Shown one piece after another: positions 6,318 through 12,623 of a stretch of DNA of 16,684 nucleotides. The notes beneath the pieces were generated by a model. That model saw only the letters and a list, made by a program, of their open reading frames with translations, ran no database searches and was not told where the DNA came from. The stretch lies in NCBI GenBank assembly GCA_035267205.1, contig DATFLZ010000125.1, forward strand, positions 1 through 16,684. The letters run 5' to 3'. Position 1 is the stretch's first letter; the number at the start of each line of letters is the position of its first letter. Position numbers and translations under genes: made by a program. This DNA comes from CAXMST01 sp035267205 (lineage in GTDB: Bacteria; Actinomycetota; Thermoleophilia; Solirubrobacterales; 70-9).

Positions 6318-7943
6318 GTGGCTGAGGCGCCGATAGACCCAGTGATGGCAATCGACATCGATGATCTGCTGCGCCATCTGGTCGAGCACGAGGGATCCGA
6401 CCTTCACCTGAAGGTCGGCGCGAAGCCGACGACCAGAGTTGATGGCACCCTGCGGCCCGTGTCCGAGGCCGAGGAGCTCAAACCCGAGGACACCGAGGCG
6501 GCGCTGCGCCAGCTGATCAACGACGACCGGAGTCGCGAGGAGTTTGCCGCCGAGGGGGAGGCCGACTTCGCCTATTCCCTGCGCGGCGTCTCGCGCTTCC
6601 GCGTCAACGCGTTCCGGCAGCGCGGCGCGGTCTCGATCGTCTGTCGCGCGATCCCGTTTCAGGTCCGCTCGATCGAGGAGCTGATGCTGCCGCCGGTGAT
6701 CGGGCGGCTCGCCGACGAGCAGCGCGGGATCATCCTGCTCACCGGGACGACGGGGTCGGGGAAGTCGACGACGCTCGCGGCGGTGATCGACCACATCAAC
6801 AACAACTACCCACACCACATCATCACGCTGGAGGATCCGATCGAGTACCTCCATCGCGACAAGCGCTCGATCGTCAATCAGCGGGAGGTCGGCGCCGACA
6901 CCAAGAGCTTCAGCAAGGCCATGAAGCGGGTTCTCCGCCAGGACCCCGACGTGATCCTGGTCGGCGAGATGCGGGACGAGGAAACGGTGCGAACCGCGCT
7001 CAGCGCCGCTGAGACCGGCCACCTGGTGCTCTCCACGCTCCACACGCTGGACGCGACCGAGACGATCAACCGGATCATCGACTTCTTCCCACCGCACCTC
7101 CAGCAGCAGGCTCGGGTGATGCTCGCCTCGACCCTGAAGGGGGCCGTCTCGCAACGCCTCGTTCCGACCGCGGACGGGGTTGGGCGGGTCGCGGCGAGCG
7201 AGATCCTCGTCGTCACGGGCCGCGTCCAGGACCTGATCCTGAATCCGACCGAGACGGGCAAGATCAGCCAGGTCATCGCGGAGGGGGAGTACTACGGGAT
7301 GCAGACCTTCGACCAGTCGCTGCTCAAGCACGTCTCCGAGGGCAGGGTCGCCGAGGAAGTGGCGATGGAGTTCGCCACCAGTCCGCACGACTTCAAGCTG
7401 ATGCTCGCCTCCGCGGGCAAGCGAGCCAGCGATCTCAGTCAGCTGTTCGAGGACGAGGACGAGGACGGGGAGGGCGACGACGACGTGGTCGGCTCCGACC
7501 CGGTGCCGGTCCCCGATGCCTCCGATCCGCCGGACCCGCCGCCGGATCCCGACGCTGCACCCGATCCCGACCCCGCACCCGATCCCGACGCTCAGCCGGG
7601 GGAGGCGCACGTGGACTACGGCTCCCCGGAGCATGCCTACGGCAGGTCGACGACCCCGCAGCGGCCCGTGCCCGATGCGCCCCCGCCGAGCGCCGATCAG
7701 CCGGTCCCCGCGGCTCAGGTCGAGCCCTCGCCGACGGACCCGCCGCCGCCGTCCCCCGAGCGTGGCGAGCCCTCCGACCCGGACGCCGATTCGGCCCCGG
7801 GCCTCGGCGGCGAGGAGTATTCGTCGATCTGGGAGCAGGACTCGGACCCCTCGGCACCCCCCAGCCCGCCACCGGCCTCGAAGCCGGGACGGGCCGAGGA
7901 CCGGCTCGCCGAGTTCCGGCCGCCGCCGCGATCCGCTGATTAG
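6318..7943 (+). CDS. pilT: PilT/VirB11-type ATPase with long acidic proline-rich tail
   Basis: Residues 11-370 form a complete PilT-like secretion ATPase, the motor that drives retraction of type IV pili. The N-terminal domain begins IDDLLRHLVEHEGSDLHLKV. Walker A is GTTGSGKS (143-150), an Asp-rich motif LEDPIEYLH spans 171-179, Walker B is in DPDVILVGEMRDE (209-221), and the His box is HLVLSTLHT (235-243). All ATPase motifs are intact. Residues 371-541 are not part of the family: an acidic EDEDEDGEGDDD patch, then Asp-Pro repeats and a Pro/Ser/Glu tail that is probably disordered. The GTG at 6318 has AAAGGG (6302-6307) 10 nt upstream, overlapping a small hairpin (GGGC/GCCC, 6306-6317). An ATG at 6345 is the alternative start and would fit the usual family N-terminus. 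No other pilus gene is in the window. Confidence 0.9.
   Translation: MAEAPIDPVMAIDIDDLLRHLVEHEGSDLHLKVGAKPTTRVDGTLRPVSEAEELKPEDTEAALRQLINDDRSREEFAAEGEADFAYSLRGVSRFRVNAFRQRGAVSIVCRAIPFQVRSIEELMLPPVIGRLADEQRGIILLTGTTGSGKSTTLAAVIDHINNNYPHHIITLEDPIEYLHRDKRSIVNQREVGADTKSFSKAMKRVLRQDPDVILVGEMRDEETVRTALSAAETGHLVLSTLHTLDATETINRIIDFFPPHLQQQARVMLASTLKGAVSQRLVPTADGVGRVAASEILVVTGRVQDLILNPTETGKISQVIAEGEYYGMQTFDQSLLKHVSEGRVAEEVAMEFATSPHDFKLMLASAGKRASDLSQLFEDEDEDGEGDDDVVGSDPVPVPDASDPPDPPPDPDAAPDPDPAPDPDAQPGEAHVDYGSPEHAYGRSTTPQRPVPDAPPPSADQPVPAAQVEPSPTDPPPPSPERGEPSDPDADSAPGLGGEEYSSIWEQDSDPSAPPSPPPASKPGRAEDRLAEFRPPPRSAD
7542..7595 (+). repeat. three tandem 18-bp units inside the PilT tail
   Basis: Three near-identical 18-bp units (7542-7559, 7560-7577, 7578-7595; core GATCCCGACGCT or a variant) encode PDPDAA, PDPDPA and PDPDAQ. 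The unit is in frame, so copy changes would lengthen or shorten the disordered tail without breaking the gene. Confidence 0.8.
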
Positions 7944-7976
7944 GCCCCCGCTCGCGGGACGATCGGAGGGGATCCC

Positions 7977-7982
7977 TATACT
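7977..7982 (+). promoter_or_regulatory. candidate -10 box of the HxlR regulator gene
   Basis: TATACT lies in the 116-bp gap after the PilT gene and matches the -10 consensus at five of six positions. No good -35 hexamer is found 16-18 bp upstream, so it may be activator-dependent or weak. The predicted transcription start, near 7989, falls just before the palindrome at 7995-8011. Confidence 0.45.
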
Positions 7983-7994
7983 TCAGTTCGTGAA

Positions 7995-8011
7995 GCGTCG
8001 CATTGCGACGC
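7995..8011. promoter_or_regulatory. perfect palindrome, candidate HxlR operator
   Basis: GCGTCGC-ATT-GCGACGC is a perfect 7-bp inverted repeat with a 3-bp centre. It sits 49 bp upstream of the HxlR start and just downstream of the candidate -10 box, where a bound repressor would block transcription. HxlR proteins bind DNA as dimers, commonly near their own or adjacent genes, so autoregulation is plausible. An RNA hairpin role is the alternative. Confidence 0.5.
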
Positions 8012-8059
8012 CTACCCGGGAGGCTTCCGGGCCGGCTTCCAATCGCGCGGAGACCGAGA

Positions 8060-8419
8060 GTGAACAACGACAGCAACTGCCCAGTCTGCGCATGCGCCGA
8101 GATCATCTCCGGCAAGTGGACGCTGCTCGTGATCAGGGACCTCGCCGAGGGCTCGCAGCGGTTCTGTGAGCTCGAGCGTTCGCTCGAGGGGATCAGTCCC
8201 AGGACCCTCTCGCTGCGCCTGCGAGCGCTCGAGGAACAGGGCGTGGTCGAGCGCCATACCTACCCCGAGGTCCCGCCCCGGGTGGAGTACGCGCTCACCG
8301 ACAAGGGCCGCGACCTGGCGCCGCTGATCGACGATATGCGCAGCTACGGGCGCCGCTGGCTCTGCGTGGAGGACTCGGAACCCGCGGAGCGGGTCCGGAC
8401 GGTCGCCGCCTCCGCCTGA
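8060..8419 (+). CDS. HxlR-family winged-helix transcriptional regulator
   Basis: The protein is 119 residues from GTG 8060, chosen because GGAG (8049-8052) sits 7 nt upstream; an upstream in-frame ATG at 8003 would add a low-complexity Arg/Pro leader that includes the palindrome. The HxlR pattern is clear: CPVCACAEIISGKWTLLVIR (7-26), then the DNA-recognition region through ISPRTLSLRLRALEEQGVVE (45-64), then the wing YPEVPPRVEYALTDKGRDL. Family members are dimeric regulators, some of them sensing thiol-reactive compounds through an N-terminal Cys. Here three cysteines are clustered at 7, 10 and 12, with others at 36 and 102, so redox, electrophile or metal sensing is possible. Target genes are unknown; the adjacent 625-aa gene downstream and the gene's own promoter are candidates. 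Confidence 0.9.
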   Translation: MNNDSNCPVCACAEIISGKWTLLVIRDLAEGSQRFCELERSLEGISPRTLSLRLRALEEQGVVERHTYPEVPPRVEYALTDKGRDLAPLIDDMRSYGRRWLCVEDSEPAERVRTVAASA

Positions 8420-8436
8420 GCGCCTGAGCGCCTGAG
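8413..8436 (+). repeat. 8-bp tandem triplication at the HxlR stop codon
   Basis: CGCCTGAG is repeated three times exactly, with a partial fourth copy (CGCC, 8437-8440). The first copy contains the HxlR stop (8417-8419). Slippage here could change the bases after the stop but leaves the protein unchanged. It is probably a simple microsatellite. Confidence 0.7.
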
Positions 8437-8525
8437 CGCCCGCGCGTCCCGCTCGGCGCCATCGGATAAACCGCAAGGAAACTTGCAGCGCAGGATCGCG
8501 CTCGGGCCGGGCGAAGACGGCTCAC

Positions 8526-10403
8526 GTGCGCGACCTTCACCTGAGACACACACTGACCACGCTGGCCCGCGACGCTTCGGCGGTCTTCGACGAGATCGCC
8601 GAGTCCGGCCAGGAAATTCCCTACGAGATCGCCGAGTCCGGTGAATCCTCCGCCTTCTGCCAGTACCGGCCGCTGACCGCGAGGTTCGTTCGCGACAACG
8701 CGGCCGAGCTGCGCGAGCTGGAGAGCTTTCGCGAGGCGACCGAGACGATGCGGCGCAGCGACCTCGCGGCGACGTACCTCTCCGAGGCGGCCATCAATCC
8801 CCCGGCTGACGCTGTCGAGCAGGCGACGCTGGCCGTCACCTACTTCCTCGCTCGGCTCTGGGACGGGTGTTCTGACTTCGAGATCGACGACGACCGCTTC
8901 AGCGCCGCGCTCGAGGAGATCGAGCAGTGCGCGGAGCCCGAGGCCGGTGAGGTAGAGGCGATCGTTCCCCTGGTCGGGTTCGCCGCCCCATGCACGCGGA
9001 TCGACCTCAACGGCGCTTCGATCGTGCGCGCGGACACCGTGGACGCCCCCCCTGAGGCCGCCGCAGGCGACCGTCCGGCGGGCGCCGGGTGGGAGCCCAC
9101 CTTCCTGATCAGCGCGCGCATCGCTCTCGACGAGGACGGCGGCCTGTCGGGGGCCGGCGATCGCGTCGCCCGGACCTTCGAGCGGCTCGTAACGACTCTC
9201 CGGCTCTTCAAGGCGGGTGGAGTCGGCCTCGGCCCTTACGGCTGGGTCCGGGTTGCCGGGGACCGCTGGCGCCGGATCTCGACGGGCGCCGGCCGCCCCC
9301 GCGCGGGCGGCTACCGACTCGCCGAGGAGGAGATTCCGGACCTCGTCGATCTTGCCCGCGTCGTCTCGGTTCACCCGAAGCGGATGGGGCGCCTCCGGAG
9401 GGCCCTGCTGCGCTTCGAGAGCGGTCTCGACCGGCGCGGCGCCGTCGACGCGCTCAACGACCACCTGCTCGCGCTGCGGTTCCTGCTCGAGGGCGAGGGT
9501 CCCGCGGGCGTCGGGCTGCCGATGCGGGCCGCCGCGCTCGCCGGAGACGCCGATCAGCGGACTGAGATCAAGCGCACGATCGAGCAGGCGACCGCGCTCG
9601 AGCGCGAGCTCTGGAGCGGGGAGCCGGCCGGCTCCGCCGAGGCGTCCCCCCCGCAGGTCGCCATGCAGGTCGAATCGCTGCTGCGCACGATCATCCGCCG
9701 TGGAGTCAGCGGCGAGCTCGGCTCCGACCTCCGCGCCGCGGCCGACGAGATGCTGCTCGCCGACGGCCTCGCGGTCGGCGAGGGTTCGAGCACTCAGGGC
9801 GAGACCAGCGAATGGGAGACCCAGCCGGAGGTCGAGGCCGAGCACGAGGCCCACGTGGCCGAGGAGCTCGAGCCGGAGACCAGCGGTCACGACGTGGCCG
9901 CCGCGTTCCAGCGCTTCGAGGCCGACCCGGCACCCGAGATCGTTGCGAGCCGGCCCACCGGGCCCGAGGCGCCGCGCTCGATCGAGGCCGATGCCACACC
10001 CACGTCCGAGCCCCGCACACGATCGACCGATGAGGAGCGACCGATGAGCCAGCCGCTGCAGCAGGAGTTCAACCAGATCGAGGCCGGCCTCGGTCGGGCC
10101 GAGGAGGCCCCTGAGCCCGAGGCCGCCGAGCCGGAGGCGCAGGCGCAGGCTCAGACGCAGACGTCCGAGGAGCCCGCGACCACCGAGGAGCCCGCGAGCT
10201 GGCTCGAGGAGGTCGATCAGCGCCCGGAGGAGGCGATGGAGTTCCCGAAGGCGAGCCGTGCCCGCGATGACAACCACATCGACGAGCTCTCGAAGCCGCC
10301 GATGGAGCGCGAGGAGGTTCGCGCCCGCGTCGAGTATCTCTTCCCCCGCACCGAGACCAACTGGACCGTCGGGCAGGGACGCCGCCAGGCGAAGGCCGGC
10401 TGA
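8526..10403 (+). CDS. 625-aa protein of unknown function, possible HEPN-like segment
   Basis: I cannot assign a family with confidence. From GTG 8526 (weak ribosome binding site; next in-frame ATG far inside), residues 1-410 look folded and mixed alpha/beta. An early region contains ARDASAVFDEIAESG and YRPLTARF. A helical segment at about 306-345 (ALNDHLLALRFLLEGEG, then LPMRAAALAG) recalls the 'helix with ALE/LRFLL, then R-A-x-x-L' arrangement of Apea/HEPN-type domains, but the catalytic R-x4-H pair is not seen. Residues about 418-560 are acidic, Glu/Pro/Gln-rich and probably disordered, including EAQAQAQTQT. The last 40 residues end in a denser block, EVRARVEYLFPRTETNWTVG, that may be a conserved docking element. 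No signal peptide or transmembrane helix is visible. It faces the Get3-like pair with only 7 bp between the stop codons. Confidence 0.75.
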   Translation: MRDLHLRHTLTTLARDASAVFDEIAESGQEIPYEIAESGESSAFCQYRPLTARFVRDNAAELRELESFREATETMRRSDLAATYLSEAAINPPADAVEQATLAVTYFLARLWDGCSDFEIDDDRFSAALEEIEQCAEPEAGEVEAIVPLVGFAAPCTRIDLNGASIVRADTVDAPPEAAAGDRPAGAGWEPTFLISARIALDEDGGLSGAGDRVARTFERLVTTLRLFKAGGVGLGPYGWVRVAGDRWRRISTGAGRPRAGGYRLAEEEIPDLVDLARVVSVHPKRMGRLRRALLRFESGLDRRGAVDALNDHLLALRFLLEGEGPAGVGLPMRAAALAGDADQRTEIKRTIEQATALERELWSGEPAGSAEASPPQVAMQVESLLRTIIRRGVSGELGSDLRAAADEMLLADGLAVGEGSSTQGETSEWETQPEVEAEHEAHVAEELEPETSGHDVAAAFQRFEADPAPEIVASRPTGPEAPRSIEADATPTSEPRTRSTDEERPMSQPLQQEFNQIEAGLGRAEEAPEPEAAEPEAQAQAQTQTSEEPATTEEPASWLEEVDQRPEEAMEFPKASRARDDNHIDELSKPPMEREEVRARVEYLFPRTETNWTVGQGRRQAKAG

Positions 10404-10432
10404 CCCCCGGTCAGGTCCCGGTCGGGCCGGGA
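10400..10432. terminator. paired hairpins at a convergent gene junction
   Basis: CTGACC-CCC-GGTCAG (10400-10414) is a perfect 6-bp inverted repeat whose arms contain the stop codons of both convergent genes (TGA 10401-10403 on plus; TGA from 10411-10413 on minus). A second perfect repeat, TCCCGG-TCGGG-CCGGGA, follows at 10416-10432. Such symmetry suits a two-way terminator, but neither hairpin has a T tract. Confidence 0.45.
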
Positions 10433-11586
10433 TCGCCGCCGAACAGGTGGGCGTTGATCGCGAAGAGGCCGCCCAGGTCGTGCACGTCCTCGCTCAGGTA
10501 CGGAACCTCGATCACAGCTGAGGCCCGCATCTGGCGGCCGAGCTTCGCGATGTTCGCCGCGTCGCGCTCGGCCAGAGCCCGGTAGTCCTCGTAGTTGGCT
10601 GCGACTCGCGTGGCCAGGTCGCGAGCGCCGAGCAGGCGCTCGAGCGAGCCGACATCGGCGGGTCCGCCGCGACCGGCATCCCCGGCGCCGTCGGTGTGGA
10701 CCTTGTTGACGATCACGCCCCCGAAGGGCAGCTCCGCCTCGCGCAGCTTGCGCCGGAAGTAGACGGCCTCGTTGATCGGCTCACCGGCCGGGCCGCAGAC
10801 GACGAGGAAGGTGCTGGCCGGGTCGGCGAGCAGCTCGTTGACCCGCTTGGCCCGCTCGCGGAAGCCGCCGACCATGCCGCTCATCGCGTTGAAGAACTCG
10901 GAGAGGTCCTCGATCAGGTCCATCCCGGTCACTCGCTTGAGCACGCTGAAGATGACCGAGGTGCCCCGCCCGAGCACGCGCATCCCGAGCCCGGTCGGGC
11001 GGATGAACAGCTGCAGCGAGCGGCCCTCAATGAACTGCGTCAGCCGCCTGGGGGCATCGAGAAAGTCGAGCGCGTTGCGGCTCGGAGGCGTGTCGAGGAT
11101 CAGCAGGTCGTAGCGCCCCTCCGAGTGGATCTCGAAGAGCTTCTCCATCGCCATGTACTCCTGCGACCCGGCGAGCGCGTTCGAGATCTGGCGGTAGATC
11201 CGGTTCTCGAGGATGCGCTCCCGGGTCTCCTCGTCGGGCGCGTGCTTGCGCACGACCTCGTCAAACGTCGCCTTTGCGTCGAGCATCATGGCCCAGAGCT
11301 CTCCGTCGCCCGGATCGATCCCCGCCTCGGTGAACAGCGCGGGGTCGACCCTGCGTTCCGTGTTGCCGAGCTCGGGCAATCCGAGCGAGTCGGCGAGGCG
11401 CTTGGCCGGATCGATGGTGAGCACCGCGACCCGCTTCCCACGGGCCGCCATCCCGGCCGCGATAGCGGCGGACGTCGTCGTCTTTCCGACGCCGCCGGAA
11501 CCGGCGCAGATACAGATCGACTTGCCCTCGAGCATCGTCTCGATGCTCGCCGCCCCCCTCGCCCGCTGAGCGCCGGCCGCGGTCAC
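10411..11586 (-). CDS. Get3/ArsA-family ATPase, second subunit (signature lysine replaced)
   Basis: This 391-residue SIMIBI-class ATPase is related to Get3/ArsA. The P-loop AGSGGVGKTT (28-37) is followed by VLTIDPAKRLADSLG and the Walker B/switch region YDLLILDTPPSRNALDFLDAP. In the deviant Walker A of this class the intradimer 'signature' lysine precedes the glycine pair. Here that position is Ser30, while the catalytic P-loop Lys35 remains. I recall a similar GSGGVGKT form in the second member of actinobacterial pairs such as M. tuberculosis Rv3680. The start GTG 11586 shares GTGA with the stop of the upstream partner, so the two are co-translated and may form a heterodimer. A Met at residue 18 is an alternative start. 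The likely role is a Get3-like targeting or chaperone ATPase; arsenite transport is unlikely, as no arsB or arsR is nearby. Confidence 0.85.
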   Translation of the reverse strand: MTAAGAQRARGAASIETMLEGKSICICAGSGGVGKTTTSAAIAAGMAARGKRVAVLTIDPAKRLADSLGLPELGNTERRVDPALFTEAGIDPGDGELWAMMLDAKATFDEVVRKHAPDEETRERILENRIYRQISNALAGSQEYMAMEKLFEIHSEGRYDLLILDTPPSRNALDFLDAPRRLTQFIEGRSLQLFIRPTGLGMRVLGRGTSVIFSVLKRVTGMDLIEDLSEFFNAMSGMVGGFRERAKRVNELLADPASTFLVVCGPAGEPINEAVYFRRKLREAELPFGGVIVNKVHTDGAGDAGRGGPADVGSLERLLGARDLATRVAANYEDYRALAERDAANIAKLGRQMRASAVIEVPYLSEDVHDLGGLFAINAHLFGGDPGPTGT

Positions 11587-12515
11587 TCTGCGGCCATCCC
11601 CGCGAGCTCGTCGAGCTCCTCTACGCCCAGCTCCGGCGCGAACAGGAACGGGAGCTCAGCCACGTCGGTTCGGGCAAGCTCGCGGAGCCGCTCGAGCTGT
11701 TCCGCGTGCCCGGCGGCGCGCTTCGCCTGATCCAGCGCCGCCGCGAGCGCCATTGCCTGCGCGTCCATCGCATCGTCCTGCGCCGCCGCGATGCGCTCCA
11801 GCTCTGCGGCCGAGAACCGCTGCGGGTAGACCGCGTTCATATAGATCCGATCGATCGCGATGCCGATCGAGTCGATCAACTCGGCCTCCAGCGTCGCCGT
11901 CTCGTTGACGGGCATCTCCTCCGGGAGCGCGATCAGGATCGCGCCCGCCTTGCGGTGATTGGTGATCGTCTTGTTGATCGTCGCGGCCTGGTGGGCCATC
12001 GGCCCGACGCGGGCTATCTCGGCGAAGGTCTTGGGCGTCTGCATCAGCCCGAGCCCGTGGCCGGTGGCGGGCGCATCGACGATCACGAGGTCGTACGGCT
12101 TGCCGCGGCGAGCTTTGCGCTCATCGAGCGCCAATTCCCAGATCTTGCCGATCGTCACCATCTCGGCGAGGCCCGGCGTCGCCGCTGCCAGGTAGTTGAA
12201 GATCTTGCTCCGATAGAGGAGGTCGCCCATCGCCTTGACCGGAAGCTGCAGCTCGAGATACTCGCGGATCGAGTGATCGGGATCGATCGAGATCGCGCTC
12301 AGGTTCTCTCGCAGCTCGACCTCGTGGAAGCCGATCTCCGCCTTCCCGAAGATTCGCGACGCGGACTCCTGGGCGGCGACCTCGCAGACGATCGTGCGCC
12401 TGCCCGCGGCCGCTGCCGCCACTCCGAGGGCGAGGGCGACGGTTGTCTTGCCCACGCCGCCCTTGCCCGTCACGAACAGGATTCGCTTGTCGAAGAGGTC
12501 GGTGATCGGGCGCAT
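11583..12515 (-). CDS. Get3/ArsA-family ATPase, first subunit
   Basis: This 310-residue protein has a complete deviant Walker A, VTGKGGVGKTT (15-25), with signature Lys18 and catalytic Lys23, followed by IVCEVAAQESASRIFG and the Walker B/switch block YDLVIVDAPATGHGLGLMQTP. Family members are dimeric cytosolic ATPases that shuttle membrane-protein clients or act as stress chaperones; the bacterial role is poorly defined. It overlaps its partner by 4 bp (GTGA). The only ATG is at 12515. The best Shine-Dalgarno-like sequence, GGGAG, lies just 1 nt before it and can pair with CTCCCA 12 nt upstream in the leader (plus-strand arms 12517-12522 and 12535-12540), so initiation may be weak, leaderless or regulated. 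It is divergent from the ParA gene, 108 bp away. An N-terminal Met-Arg-Pro start is assumed. Confidence 0.87.
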   Translation of the reverse strand: MRPITDLFDKRILFVTGKGGVGKTTVALALGVAAAAAGRRTIVCEVAAQESASRIFGKAEIGFHEVELRENLSAISIDPDHSIREYLELQLPVKAMGDLLYRSKIFNYLAAATPGLAEMVTIGKIWELALDERKARRGKPYDLVIVDAPATGHGLGLMQTPKTFAEIARVGPMAHQAATINKTITNHRKAGAILIALPEEMPVNETATLEAELIDSIGIAIDRIYMNAVYPQRFSAAELERIAAAQDDAMDAQAMALAAALDQAKRAAGHAEQLERLRELARTDVAELPFLFAPELGVEELDELAGMAAE

Positions 12516-12623
12516 TCTCCCAACTGCCGCCCCCTGGGAGGGCCGGGCGCCCGCCTGCAGGCCGCCGAACTTCTGACATCAATTGGAGGAATGGGCAGCC
12601 GGTAGGCGAAAAAGGCCGACGAG

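Noticed and set aside
7500..7620. CRISPR-like repeats from the 18-bp units
   Set aside because: The units are directly adjacent without spacers, in frame within a coding tail, and encode Asp-Pro repeats.
4812..7634. Very long minus-strand open frame (940 codons) opposite the sulfatase and PilT genes
   Set aside because: It mirrors third-position GC bias of two well-supported plus-strand genes, has low-complexity Arg/Gly/Leu/Val composition, and shows no recognisable domain.
8295..10277. 660-codon minus-strand open frame opposite HxlR and the 625-aa gene
   Set aside because: The composition is Leu/Arg/Gly-rich without motifs, and it runs through the end of a clear HxlR gene on the other strand; it is a GC-bias shadow.
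8526..10403. HEPN-based toxin or defence gene
   Set aside because: The helical resemblance is weak, the R-x4-H catalytic pair was not found, and there is no antitoxin-like partner, so I did not call a toxin-antitoxin or defence system.
10411..12515. Arsenite-resistance (ars) operon
   Set aside because: The ArsA-like ATPases lack nearby arsB, arsC, arsD or arsR and have the paired Get3-like form, so arsenic efflux is not supported.
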